A stretch of DNA of 64,000 nucleotides, from NCBI GenBank assembly GCA_947461325.1, contig CANHLD010000001.1, positions 1 to 64,000 on the forward strand, in the 5' to 3' direction. The translations under genes were made by a program, and so were the position numbers. The notes under the pieces are model-generated. The model was given only the letters and a program-made list of their open reading frames with translations. It ran no database searches and was not told the origin of the DNA. Position 1 is the stretch's first letter. Each line of letters starts with the position of its first letter. This document shows positions 51,658-61,844 of the stretch, piece by piece. The DNA comes from Comamonadaceae bacterium (GTDB lineage Bacteria; Pseudomonadota; Gammaproteobacteria; Burkholderiales; Burkholderiaceae_C).

Positions 51658-51694
51658 CAAAACAAAAGGCCCGATGCGAAAGCATACGGGCCTT
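51658..51694 (-). terminator. leuA attenuator terminator
   Basis: Minus strand: AAGGCCCG and ATGC-type arms with a TTTC loop and one bulge, followed by TTTTGTTTT. It lies between the leader peptide stop and the leuA start. The 5' arm can also pair with the GGGCCC in the leader-peptide coding sequence, which would prevent terminator formation. Confidence 0.85.
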
Positions 51695-51713
51695 GAAAAT
51701 AATCGCGCAAGCG

Positions 51714-51767
51714 TTACTGTCTGGGCCCGAAGAAGCCTAGTAGCAGCAGGTTTTGCAGATTGGTCAT
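51714..51767 (-). CDS. leuL: leuA leader peptide (attenuation control)
   Basis: 17 residues, MTNLQNLLLLGFFGPRQ. Five of its 17 codons are for Leu, including four in a row (CTG CTG CTA CTA). It is followed at once by a Rho-independent terminator and then leuA. This is the classic layout of leucine attenuation: a ribosome stalled for charged Leu-tRNA would favour read-through. A TATGCT at 51784-51779 would place the transcript start only a few bases before the ATG. Confidence 0.85.
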   Translation of the reverse strand: MTNLQNLLLLGFFGPRQ

Positions 51768-51813
51768 GAATGAACTGTAGCATAAAGAAAATAGTCCGCG
51801 ATTACCGGATTTC

Positions 51814-52617
51814 TTAATGCAGCCCTTTCTCGTCCGGTTCATCCGTCGAGGTGCTGATGACGCTGGTAGGTAAACCTTTGGCTCGCCGCCATGCATAAAC
51901 CACATAGCCACTGAACGCATAGGCAAAAAACAAAGCGAATAAAACGATGGGTGGATGAATATTGATGACCGCGATCACAAGTGCAATAGAAACAATGACA
52001 GCGAAAGGCACACTCTTTCGCATTTGAAAATCTTTGAAGCTGTAGAAAGGAACATTGCTCACCATGGTCAGACCTGCATACAAACAAAATGCAAAACAAA
52101 CCCAAGCCATATCTGATTTGACAATTTCAAGTACGGTTACCAGCCAAACAAAGCCCATGACAAAAGCAGCTGCGGCTGGAGAAGGCAAGCCTTGAAAAAA
52201 TCTCTTGTCAACTACGGTTGTATTGACATTGAATCTTGCCAAACGCAATGCAGCACATGCGCAGTAAACAAATGCAGCAAACCAACCCCATCGACCTAGG
52301 TCATTTAATACCCAGACGTAAGTGATCAATGCTGGTGCTGCACCGAAAGACACCATGTCGGCAAGTGAATCCATCTGAGCACCAAATGCAGACTGAGTGT
52401 TCGTCATTCGTGCGACTCGACCATCCAAACTGTCCAAAACCATGGAAGTGAACACGCCTATGGCAGCTGCTTCAAACTGGTTGTTGATGGCCATCACGAT
52501 GGCATAAAAGCCGCCGAACAATGCCGCCAGCGTGAATAAATTCGGCAGCACATAAATGCCTTTTCGCAGGCGGCTCGGTGTTTCTTCGTTAAGTTCGCTG
52601 GGTTCTTGCTGGTTCAT
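51814..52617 (-). CDS. pssA: CDP-diacylglycerol-serine O-phosphatidyltransferase
   Basis: Makes phosphatidylserine from CDP-diacylglycerol and serine. 267 residues from the ATG at 52617; the frame extends back into psd. Multi-pass membrane protein with the CDP-alcohol phosphotransferase motif DSLDGRVARM...GAQMDSLAD (about 62-87). A short acidic tail ends it (DEPDEKGLH). It starts 4 bp after psd, whose product uses its phosphatidylserine. Confidence 0.94.
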   Translation of the reverse strand: MNQQEPSELNEETPSRLRKGIYVLPNLFTLAALFGGFYAIVMAINNQFEAAAIGVFTSMVLDSLDGRVARMTNTQSAFGAQMDSLADMVSFGAAPALITYVWVLNDLGRWGWFAAFVYCACAALRLARFNVNTTVVDKRFFQGLPSPAAAAFVMGFVWLVTVLEIVKSDMAWVCFAFCLYAGLTMVSNVPFYSFKDFQMRKSVPFAVIVSIALVIAVINIHPPIVLFALFFAYAFSGYVVYAWRRAKGLPTSVISTSTDEPDEKGLH

Positions 52618-52621
52618 GGGT

Positions 52622-53268
52622 TCACAGTGTAGCCAACACAGTGCTGGTAGCTGAAACCACATCGCCAGGGGCGACGCGCACAACTGCAGTCAATGGCAGG
52701 TAAACGTCAACACGAGAACCAAATCGAATGAAGCCATAGCGTTGACCTTTTTCCAATGCGTCGCCGGGATGCACATAGCAAAGAATTCTTCGAGCAATCA
52801 GGCCAGCCACTTGAACCAACGTCACTACATGATGCTCGCCATTGACATCGGCGTCAATGATGACAGCATTGCGTTCATTTTCATTGGATGCTTTGTCTAG
52901 GTCAGCGTTGACAAATAAGCCGGGGAAATAATGAACTGCCCGAACCCTGCCATTCACGCTTGCGCGGTTACTGTGGACGTTGAATACGTTCATGAAAACG
53001 CTGACCAGCAAGGCATCACGATCGGCATACGGATCTCGAACTTTTTCAATTTTGACAATGCGTCCGTCTGCAGGTGACAGCACTGCATTCGCCAGGTCAG
53101 GTATGGCGCGAGGTGGATCGCGGAAAAATTGAATGACAAATACCAGCACGATATACGCTGGTATTGCAACTTTCCAACTCCAAACCAGGGTCAGAATCAG
53201 AGACAGTACAAAGGCCAGCCCAATAAAGGGCCAGCCTTCTCGCGCCAATAAAGGGTGCGGGTATTTCA

Positions 53269-53269
<1 letters not shown>
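52622..53269 (-). CDS. psd: Phosphatidylserine decarboxylase proenzyme
   Basis: Decarboxylates phosphatidylserine to phosphatidylethanolamine. 215 residues, the short proenzyme type. Two N-terminal membrane helices (about 14-45), then [13 protein letters not shown] and [16 protein letters not shown]. The self-cleavage site that makes the pyruvoyl group is the Gly-Ser in [12 protein letters not shown]. The ATG shares a base with the ilvC stop (TGATG). Confidence 0.96.
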
Positions 53270-54312
<1,043 letters not shown>

Positions 54313-54804
54313 TCAAACCCGCAACACACGTTCACCGCGGCCAATGCCGCTGGCGCCGGTGCGCACTGTTTCCAAAATAGCGCTGCGCTCGATAGCTTCC
54401 AAAAAAGCGTCGTTCTTAGACACATCGCCAGTCAACTCAATGGTGTAACTTTTATCGGTCACATCGATGATGCGGCCTCTGAAAATGTCTGCCATGCGTT
54501 TCATTTCTTCGCGCTCTTTGCCGACCGCACGAACCTTGACCATCATCAGTTCGCGCTCGGTGTAGGCACCTTCGGTCAGGTCTACGACTTTGACCACTTC
54601 GATCAATCGGTTCAAGTGTTTAGTGATTTGCTCGATCACGTCGTCCGAGCCTGAAGTCTGCAAAGTCATGCGGGACAAACTAGGGTCTTCAGTCGGCGCT
54701 ACGGTCAATGATTCGATGTTGTATCCGCGTGCAGAGAACAAACCAACGACCCGAGATAAAGCGCCGGGTTCGTTTTCTAACAATACTGCAATGATGTGTT
54801 TCAT
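54313..54804 (-). CDS. ilvH: Acetolactate synthase small (regulatory) subunit
   Basis: ACT-domain subunit that gives valine feedback control and full activity to IlvI. 163 residues. MKHIIAVLLENEPGALSRVV opens the first ACT domain; the second half has RELMMVKVRAV and ELTGDVSKNDAFLEAI. The gap to ilvI is 91 bp and holds an 8-bp hairpin. Confidence 0.96.
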   Translation of the reverse strand: MKHIIAVLLENEPGALSRVVGLFSARGYNIESLTVAPTEDPSLSRMTLQTSGSDDVIEQITKHLNRLIEVVKVVDLTEGAYTERELMMVKVRAVGKEREEMKRMADIFRGRIIDVTDKSYTIELTGDVSKNDAFLEAIERSAILETVRTGASGIGRGERVLRV

Positions 54805-54834
54805 GGGTGTGGATTCCTCTTTTCGCCGCCCTCC

Positions 54835-54856
54835 CCGCCAAGCGGTAACTTAGCGG
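54835..54856. repeat. Hairpin between ilvI and ilvH
   Basis: CCGCTAAG and CTTGGCGG (minus strand, one T-G wobble) with a 6-base loop, about 30 bp before the ilvH start. No U-tract. It may influence processing or the ratio of large to small subunit. Confidence 0.4.
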
Positions 54857-54895
54857 CTCGACGGACAATAGATTCGTCAAAAAGTTAAGTTTGGA

Positions 54896-56677
54896 TTAAA
54901 GGTCTTCGCTACCGAGAAGCATTTCTGTGATGCCCTTACCAGCTTGCACCATGGGGAAAACGTTTTCAGTTTGATCTGTACGGAAATCCATGAATACGGT
55001 TCTGTCCTTGAGCTTTCTGGCTTCACGCAATGCAGGCTCGACGTCTTGTGGACGCTCAATCAGCATGCCAACGTGACCATAGGCCTCTGCAAGTTTGACG
55101 AAGTCAGGCAAAGCGTCCATGTAGCTGTGGCTGTAACGGCCTTCGTATTCGACTTCCTGCCACTGCCGCACCATGCCGAGATAGCGGTTGTTCAAAGAGA
55201 GAATTTTGATGGGCGTGTTGTACTGAAGGCAAGTAGATAACTCTTGAATACACATTTGCACAGAGCCTTCACCGGTGACGCAATACACCTCGCTCTCGGG
55301 CTTAGCCAGTTTGATGCCCATGGCGTAGGGGATGCCCACGCCCATGGTGCCCAAACCGCCGGAGTTGATCCAACGACGAGGTTGGTCAAAACGGTAATAC
55401 TGCGCTGCCCACATCTGGTGCTGACCCACATCAGATGTGACGTACGCGTCTGCATCTTTGGTCATGTTCCACAATGTTTCAATCACATACTGAGGCTTGA
55501 TGACTTCGGTGTTATGACGGTCGTATTTCAGACAATCACGCGAGCGCCATGCTTCAATCGTTTCCCACCAAGCGGCCAATGATTTGGCGTCAGGTTTGGT
55601 GGGTGTTTCATTCAACATGCCGATCATCTCGGTCAACACATCTTTGACATCGCCAACAATAGGAATATCCACCTTGACGCGCTTGGAAATGCTGGAAGGA
55701 TCAATATCTATGTGAATAATCTTGCGTTCGTTTTGAGCAAAGTGTTTGGGGTTGCCAATGACACGGTCATCGAAACGTGCGCCGACGGCCAACAGCACAT
55801 CGCAGTTTTGCATGGCGTTATTGGCTTCCACCGTGCCGTGCATGCCCAACATGCCCAGGAATTTGCGGTCGCTGGCCGGATAAGCACCCAAGCCCATCAA
55901 GGTGTTGGTGCAAGGGAAACCAAGCATATCTACCAGCTTGCGCAGCTCAGCAGATGCTTCACTCATCAACACACCGCCGCCAGTGTAAATAAAAGGTCGT
56001 TTGGCAGTCAGCAACAATTGCAAAGCTTTGCGAATTTGACCTGAATGGCCTTTGCGAACTGGGTTGTAAGAACGCATCTCCACCGTGTCCGGATAACCGG
56101 CATACATGGTTTTCTTGAAAGACACATCCTTGGGAATATCTACTACAACGGGACCAGGTCTTCCGCTGCGAGCAATATGAAATGCCTTTTTAAGGATGTC
56201 CACCATGTCGCGCACATCTTTTACCAAGAAATTGTGTTTGACGATCGGCCGAGTAATACCTACCGTGTCGCATTCTTGGAAAGCATCAAGACCAATGGCG
56301 TGCGTGGGCACTTGTCCGGTGATGATCACCATGGGAATACTGTCCATGTAGGCGGTGGCGATACCTGTGATGGCATTGGTTACACCGGGACCGGACGTGA
56401 CAAGTGCAACGCCTACATCACCGGTTGCACGGGCGTAACCATCAGCCGCGTGAACGGCAGCTTGCTCATGGCGCACTAATACGTGTTGAATGGTTTCTTG
56501 CTTGTACAGAGCATCATAAATATGCAGGACCGCTCCGCCAGGGTAACCCCATACATATTTGACGTTTTCGGCTTGCAGGGCTTTGACCAGAATATCTGAT
56601 CCGTTGATTTCAATCGCAGCTTGATTAAGTTGACTGGCAACCACCGCCGACTGCAGTTCAGCTTTGGAAATTTCCAT
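54896..56677 (-). CDS. ilvI: Acetolactate synthase large subunit
   Basis: Thiamine-diphosphate enzyme that makes acetolactate or acetohydroxybutyrate. 593 residues. The N-terminal part has [18 protein letters not shown] with the catalytic Glu in [37 protein letters not shown] and the ThDP-binding [20 protein letters not shown] with [13 protein letters not shown] follow. First gene of the branched-chain/phospholipid operon. Confidence 0.97.
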   Translation of the reverse strand: MEISKAELQSAVVASQLNQAAIEINGSDILVKALQAENVKYVWGYPGGAVLHIYDALYKQETIQHVLVRHEQAAVHAADGYARATGDVGVALVTSGPGVTNAITGIATAYMDSIPMVIITGQVPTHAIGLDAFQECDTVGITRPIVKHNFLVKDVRDMVDILKKAFHIARSGRPGPVVVDIPKDVSFKKTMYAGYPDTVEMRSYNPVRKGHSGQIRKALQLLLTAKRPFIYTGGGVLMSEASAELRKLVDMLGFPCTNTLMGLGAYPASDRKFLGMLGMHGTVEANNAMQNCDVLLAVGARFDDRVIGNPKHFAQNERKIIHIDIDPSSISKRVKVDIPIVGDVKDVLTEMIGMLNETPTKPDAKSLAAWWETIEAWRSRDCLKYDRHNTEVIKPQYVIETLWNMTKDADAYVTSDVGQHQMWAAQYYRFDQPRRWINSGGLGTMGVGIPYAMGIKLAKPESEVYCVTGEGSVQMCIQELSTCLQYNTPIKILSLNNRYLGMVRQWQEVEYEGRYSHSYMDALPDFVKLAEAYGHVGMLIERPQDVEPALREARKLKDRTVFMDFRTDQTENVFPMVQAGKGITEMLLGSEDL

Positions 56678-56875
56678 GGAGTAAAACCTTTGTGAATTTC
56701 GTAGACGAAAAACCCAGGGTGCCTTTTTGCTACTTCTTTTGAAAGCGCATCAAGACTTTGGATACCAAGCCATAAGCGTTTAACACCAAGCTCGGACCCT
56801 TTTCTTGGGACAGCTTTGGATTATGACATTATTTACTAATGGTTATTGCTAATGACGAGAGATGCATTTGTCAAT
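56678..56875 (-). promoter_or_regulatory. ilvI promoter and about 160-nt leader
   Basis: Minus strand: consensus TTGACA (56875-56870), a 17-bp spacer and TAGCAA (56852-56847). The leader has a hairpin AAGCT/AGCTT enclosing CCC/GGG (near 56790-56816) and TTTCG-TCTA-CGAAA (near 56700-56713). I find no leader peptide rich in Ile, Leu or Val and no U-tract terminator, so ordinary attenuation is not supported. Positions 56876-56942 up to the sigma gene hold nothing I recognise. Confidence 0.5.
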
Positions 56876-56942
56876 GACATAATCAACCTCGCTCTTCCAC
56901 TGCCCTATTTGATTCACTTGCGCAAACTCTTGATCCATTCCT

Positions 56943-57509
56943 TTGGCCTCCGATAAAGAACTATCAGATTTTCTTGTGAACGTTGAAAAACGTGCTTTCA
57001 AGCGATCTCTCTACCATGTGCGCAATGAGGATGCGGCGCTAGATATTGTCCAAGACAGCATGATGAAACTGGTAGAACATTATGCTGACAAACCGATTGA
57101 AGAGCTGCCGATGTTGTTCCAACGAATTTTGTCCAACACCACTTTGGATTGGTTCAGACGGCAAAAAACCCGAAACGCCTTATTCAGCAATTACAACGAT
57201 TTTGGAGACTCCAGTGAATCAGAAAGTTTTGATTTTTTAGAAATCTCTCATTCTGAAAATGATTCGCAAGCCAGTGAAAGCGCCCAAGACCTGTTTTCCC
57301 GCACTGAAACAGTGCATGAAATCGAGTCAGAGATACAAAAACTGCCCGGTCGTCAACGCGAAGCCTTCCTTCTGCGTTATTGGGAGGAGTTGGATGTAGC
57401 TGAAACGGCCGCAGCTATGGGATGCTCTGAGGGAAGTGTTAAAACCCATTGTTCCAGAGCTATTCAGGCTTTACACAAAGCACTGATCGCCAAAGGATTT
57501 AAACCATGA
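56943..57509 (+). CDS. ECF-type RNA polymerase sigma factor
   Basis: 188 residues, sigma-70 family of the extracytoplasmic-function size. Region 2 (about 15-85) has YHVRNEDAALDIVQDSMMKL and LDWFRRQKTR; region 4 (about 125-180) has LPGRQREAFLLRYWEELDVA and GCSEGSVKTHCSRAIQAL. The linker between is unusually long and rich in Ser and acidic residues. The only start is TTG at 56943, and no ribosome-binding site is clear. First of four genes joined by 4-bp overlaps. Confidence 0.88.
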   Translation: MASDKELSDFLVNVEKRAFKRSLYHVRNEDAALDIVQDSMMKLVEHYADKPIEELPMLFQRILSNTTLDWFRRQKTRNALFSNYNDFGDSSESESFDFLEISHSENDSQASESAQDLFSRTETVHEIESEIQKLPGRQREAFLLRYWEELDVAETAAAMGCSEGSVKTHCSRAIQALHKALIAKGFKP

Positions 57510-57946
57510 AAACGACAATCCATCATCAAGGTCCAGAAGAACATTTCGGACAATTTATCGTTTCCCACCTAGAACTGGGCAAGCAACAAATTCCGTATGA
57601 ATTTTCAGAACGCTTGCGTGCTGCCCGCATACGTGCACTGGCCTCACGTCGTGTACTTCAGCCTGTCTTAGTGGCAGCAACCGACCCATATTTACAAGCT
57701 GATGGCTCTGTCAGAATGCCTTTTCCCTCTAAGGCAAAAGAAATCTACAACATGTTTGTATCGTTCATACCCTTAGTCTGTCTTGCAGCAGGTTTGATGT
57801 TGCTGTACGACTTTCACAATGACGAGTCAGCCATGGAATTAGCCGAAATTGATTCAGCACTGCTCATAGATGATTTACCGCCTCAAGCCTATGCTGATCC
57901 AGCATTCATGGATTTCCTGAAAATCAAAAACAAGCAAAAAGATTGA
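57506..57946 (+). CDS. DUF3619-like single-pass membrane protein
   Basis: 146 residues. A cytoplasmic N-terminal part with HFGQFIVSHLELGKQQIPYE and RLRAARIRALASRR, one membrane helix near 92-110, and an acidic C-terminal part (LAEIDSALLIDDLPPQAYAD). The start overlaps the sigma gene by 4 bp. Size, topology and coupling fit an anti-sigma factor, but the sequence alone does not prove this. Confidence 0.75.
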   Translation: MKTTIHHQGPEEHFGQFIVSHLELGKQQIPYEFSERLRAARIRALASRRVLQPVLVAATDPYLQADGSVRMPFPSKAKEIYNMFVSFIPLVCLAAGLMLLYDFHNDESAMELAEIDSALLIDDLPPQAYADPAFMDFLKIKNKQKD

Positions 57947-58599
57947 TGCCATCTAAAGTCCCCGTCCTTTTGATTCAAATTATTTGCATTTCACTGCTTG
58001 CTGGGCTTACTCATGCAGGCATGGCTCATGCACAATCTGAAAATTCTGGCCACGGATCTGCTGCCTCAATAAAAAAAACTCCACCAGTTGTTTCCCATGA
58101 AGCTGAGCCTAAGTGGGCTGAATTAAGCCCAAACCAGCAACAGATTCTTCAACCGCTTCAAAATTTGTGGCCCTCTCTGGAAGAAAACCGCAAACGCAAG
58201 TGGCTGGCAATAGCAAAAAACTTCCCCACACTTAACCCGCAGGCACAAGCTACTGCACAAGAGAGAATGCGCGAATGGGCGGCACTCACACCTTCTCAGC
58301 GTTATCAGGCGAGGTTGCACTTTACCCAATCACAACAACTCAGCAATGATGAGAAATTAGCTAAATGGGAAGAATATCAATCCCTGAATGAGGAAGAGAA
58401 ACACAAGCTGAATCAACCCAAACCCGTGTTACCCAAAGGTGCGGCTATGGTTCCTCGACCTGTATCTCCTGCAAAACTCACAACAACGCCTGTGATTAAA
58501 AAAGAAGGTCAAGAAAAACCTCCTCGCATAGAAACCGCTGAAGTTGATCCTCTCACATTGCTACCCATTAGAAAACGCGTTTCATCAGACAAGCAATGA
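57946..58599 (+). CDS. DUF3106-like exported protein
   Basis: 217 residues from the ATG at 57946, which shares a base with the preceding stop. A signal peptide of about 30 residues ends near GMAHAQ. The mature part has repeated W-x-x-L/Y-S/T-P-x-Q units such as WAELSPNQQQILQPL and WAALTPSQRYQARL, the DUF3106 pattern, then a Pro/Lys-rich tail. Function unknown; probably periplasmic. It loosely recalls periplasmic stress sensors, but that is inference. Confidence 0.75.
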   Translation: MPSKVPVLLIQIICISLLAGLTHAGMAHAQSENSGHGSAASIKKTPPVVSHEAEPKWAELSPNQQQILQPLQNLWPSLEENRKRKWLAIAKNFPTLNPQAQATAQERMREWAALTPSQRYQARLHFTQSQQLSNDEKLAKWEEYQSLNEEEKHKLNQPKPVLPKGAAMVPRPVSPAKLTTTPVIKKEGQEKPPRIETAEVDPLTLLPIRKRVSSDKQ

Positions 58600-59129
58600 C
58601 TCCATCTACCGATCAAACCAGCACTGCTTCAGGTTTGATTTCCACACCTTCCTTGTTAAGAAGAATGAGTTGCTGGCTATACGAAGGCTTGTTGTTGTTT
58701 GCAGTCGTTTTCATGGCCGGTTATTTATTCAGTACGCTCACGCAAACTAGGCATGCGCTGCAAAACAGACTTGGGCAGCAGGTGTTTATTTTTCTTGTTC
58801 TGGGGTTGTATTTCACTTGGTTCTGGCACAAAGGTCAGACTTTGGCCATGAAAACTTGGCACATACGTGTGGTGGATTTGGCTGGGCAACCTCTTCAACA
58901 TCACAGAGCTTTGCTGAGATATGTATTTAGTTGGGTTTGGTTTATACCTCCGCTGGTGCTTTTTCAATTCATGAATGTTCCCCTGACAGTGACATTGCTC
59001 GCATGCCCTGTGTGGATTTTTTTGTGGGCTGGTTCAAGTTTTTTGCACAAAGACCGTCAGTTTTGGCATGACCATTGGGCTGGCACAAGATTGATGGATG
59101 TACGCCCCCTCAAAATTGAAGCTGCGTAA
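58596..59129 (+). CDS. RDD-family membrane protein
   Basis: 177 residues. The RDD domain begins with LLRRMSCWLYEGLLLFAVVF, and three to four membrane helices follow. KGQTLAMKTWHIRVVD and HDHWAGTRLMDV are typical of the family. Function unknown; some RDD proteins move ions. The start overlaps the DUF3106 gene by 4 bp, closing the sigma operon. Confidence 0.85.
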   Translation: MTPSTDQTSTASGLISTPSLLRRMSCWLYEGLLLFAVVFMAGYLFSTLTQTRHALQNRLGQQVFIFLVLGLYFTWFWHKGQTLAMKTWHIRVVDLAGQPLQHHRALLRYVFSWVWFIPPLVLFQFMNVPLTVTLLACPVWIFLWAGSSFLHKDRQFWHDHWAGTRLMDVRPLKIEAA

Positions 59130-59160
59130 ACTTAGCCATCTATTTTGTGTGCTTTCCATC

Positions 59161-59748
59161 ATGACACCTGCTTTTTCAATTTGCGTTTATTGCGGATCTC
59201 GCCCAGGCACTGAGCCCTCATTCGTTCAAGCCGCAACCGTTGTCGGTCATTGGATCGGTTCTCGTCATGGACAACTTGTTTATGGCGGCGGCGGCGGCGG
59301 TTTGATGGGTACTGTGGCAAAAGCCACTAAATCTTCAGGCGGCAGAGTCATAGGCGTGATACCCCATGCACTGGCTGAAAAAGAATCCGTCAATGACGAC
59401 GGTTGCGATGAACTGCACATGGTCGACAACATGCACCAACGCAAGTTCATGATGGCAGAGCGGGCAGACGCATTTCTGGCTTTGCCCGGCGGCATCGGCA
59501 CATTCGAAGAGCTTTTTGAAGTATGGACCTGGCGGCAGTTAGGCTTTCACAATAAGCCTATCGGCTTGCTCAATGTCGATGGTTATTACGATGGCTTGCT
59601 GGCCTTTATGCAAAACACCGTTGACAAAGGATTTGTCTCAGACTGGCAAATGGATTTTGTGTATCAATCCAACAGCGTTGAGACATTGCTACCCAAACTG
59701 GTGGAATCCGCAGGCTTGGCAAAGGCTGAGGGCATGAAAGCCATCTAA
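59161..59748 (+). CDS. LOG-family protein (nucleoside 5'-monophosphate phosphoribohydrolase)
   Basis: 195 residues from the ATG at 59161; an earlier in-frame start overlaps the RDD gene. Rossmann-like fold with ICVYCGSRPG, VYGGGGGGLMGTVA, MHQRKFMMAERADAFLALPG and the catalytic PGGIGTFEELFEVWTW. The family releases free bases from nucleotide monophosphates (LONELY GUY type). Its stop lies 60 bp from the convergent glnB stop; the gap holds only a weak TCAAC/GTTGA dyad. Confidence 0.9.
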   Translation: MTPAFSICVYCGSRPGTEPSFVQAATVVGHWIGSRHGQLVYGGGGGGLMGTVAKATKSSGGRVIGVIPHALAEKESVNDDGCDELHMVDNMHQRKFMMAERADAFLALPGGIGTFEELFEVWTWRQLGFHNKPIGLLNVDGYYDGLLAFMQNTVDKGFVSDWQMDFVYQSNSVETLLPKLVESAGLAKAEGMKAI

Positions 59749-59808
59749 GCGCACAGCTTTGCAATCAATCAACGTCCGGTTGACGAACTGACAAAACCTA
59801 TAGCTATC

Positions 59809-60159
<351 letters not shown>

Positions 60160-60179
60160 CTATGACTGAAATGGCCTGA

Positions 60180-61844
60180 TCAGGCACGAAAAAGACTGGT
60201 TATAGGATAACGCCAATCTTTCCCAAAGCCACGATGGGTTATACGTACCCCGATGGGAGATTGACGACGTTTGTATTCATTGATGCGAATCAATCGGATG
60301 ACTTGATCCACAGCTGAACGGGCGAAACCAGCGTCTTCTATTTCTTGCTGGCTTTGGTCTTGTTCCATGTAGCGCTCGACGATAGCGTCAAGTACGTCAT
60401 AGGGCGGCAAACTGTCTTGGTCGGTCTGGTCTTCGCGCAGTTCAGCGCTGGGTGCGCGGGTAATGATGCGCTCTGGAATAGGCGATATGCAGGTGTTGTA
60501 GGGATCGTGCTTATTACGCCATTGCGCCAATTGATAAACCAATGTCTTAGAAACATCTTTGATCACGGCAAAACCACCAGCCATGTCGCCATACAAAGTG
60601 CAATAGCCTGTCGCCATTTCGCTTTTGTTTCCTGTGGTCAGCACGATAGAACCATGTTTGTTTGACATGGCCATGAGCAAAGTGCCGCGAATACGCGCTT
60701 GGATATTTTCTTCTGTGGTGTCTATGGGCTTTCCTTGAAAGTCAGGCGCCAGCGTTTTTAAAAATTCATTGAACATAGGCACGATAGACAACTCGTCATA
60801 GCGCACCTGCATACGCTGAGCCATGTCTCTGGCATCAGTCAAGCTGATACCGGCGGTATAGGGTGAAGGCATCATCACAGCACGCACCCTGTCTGCGCCT
60901 AATGCATCGACCGCAATCGCCATCACCAAAGCTGAATCAATGCCGCCCGACAGACCCAGCAACACAGAAGGAAATCTGTTTTTACCAATGTAGTCACGCA
61001 CACCCAACACCAAGGCGTGCCAGACTTCTGAAAAAGCATCTTCGATGTCGTGAACCGTGGCCCGCAGATGCAAATGCCCGGTTTCAGCACTGCAAGTCAC
61101 AGTGAATAAATCTTCAGCAAATGAAGGTGCACGTCCGGCCAGTTCGCCACTTGCTTGCAAGGCGAATGACCGACCTTCAAACACCACTTCATCTTGACCA
61201 CCTACCAAGTGGGCATACACCAAAGGCAATCCGGTCGCCTTTGAACGTGCTTGCATGGCTTGCTCGCGTTCGCTGCTTTTACCTCGGTGAAACGGTGAAG
61301 CGTTCATCACCACCAGCATTTGAGCACCAGACTCGCGAGCATCTAAAGCGGGCTGATCAAACCACGCGTCTTCGCATATCAACAAACCAATTGCGATGCC
61401 ATGGGCGTGAAACACGCAAGCTTCATGACCAGGTATGAAATAGCGGCGCTCATCGAACACTTGGTAATTGGGCAGTTCACGTTTGGCGTAACTGGCTACC
61501 AGCTTGCCTTCGCTGAAAACAGAGGCCATATTGAAACGCTGTTGCACCGCGACAGAGCGCGTGCGTTTGTCGTCGCCGCTGGGATGCCCGACCACCACAA
61601 ACATATCTTTTAAATCAGCAAGTTCCTGTTGCACAAGTGAGACTGCATCCTGACATGCTTTGATGAATGAAGGCCGCAAAAACAAGTCTTCTGCCGCGTA
61701 GCCGCAAATCGATAACTCTGGCGTAACTAAGAGCCTGACACCTTGCTGGTAAGCCGTGCGGGCGGCGTCAATGATTTTGCGTGCATTGCCCGTCATGTCA
61801 CCGACGGTGAAATTAAGCTGGGCTACACTGAGTTGAAGCGTCAT
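60180..61844 (-). CDS. nadE: Glutamine-dependent NAD+ synthetase
   Basis: Amidates deamido-NAD using glutamine. 554 residues. The N-terminal nitrilase domain has the Glu-Lys-Cys triad in VTPELSICGY, YAKRELPN and LLICEDAWF; the C-terminal synthetase has the ATP loop LLGLSGGIDSALVMA and TTGNKSEMATGYCTLYGDMA. Its ATG overlaps the ATG of the divergent acyltransferase gene by 2 bp. A CATAAT at 61876-61871 (minus) could be its -10 element. Confidence 0.97.
   Translation of the reverse strand: MTLQLSVAQLNFTVGDMTGNARKIIDAARTAYQQGVRLLVTPELSICGYAAEDLFLRPSFIKACQDAVSLVQQELADLKDMFVVVGHPSGDDKRTRSVAVQQRFNMASVFSEGKLVASYAKRELPNYQVFDERRYFIPGHEACVFHAHGIAIGLLICEDAWFDQPALDARESGAQMLVVMNASPFHRGKSSEREQAMQARSKATGLPLVYAHLVGGQDEVVFEGRSFALQASGELAGRAPSFAEDLFTVTCSAETGHLHLRATVHDIEDAFSEVWHALVLGVRDYIGKNRFPSVLLGLSGGIDSALVMAIAVDALGADRVRAVMMPSPYTAGISLTDARDMAQRMQVRYDELSIVPMFNEFLKTLAPDFQGKPIDTTEENIQARIRGTLLMAMSNKHGSIVLTTGNKSEMATGYCTLYGDMAGGFAVIKDVSKTLVYQLAQWRNKHDPYNTCISPIPERIITRAPSAELREDQTDQDSLPPYDVLDAIVERYMEQDQSQQEIEDAGFARSAVDQVIRLIRINEYKRRQSPIGVRITHRGFGKDWRYPITSLFRA

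Noticed and set aside
56740..56800. Seven-codon frame (M-A-W-Y-P-K-S) in the ilvI leader as an attenuation peptide
   Set aside because: No Ile, Leu or Val codons, no ribosome-binding site and no terminator after it.
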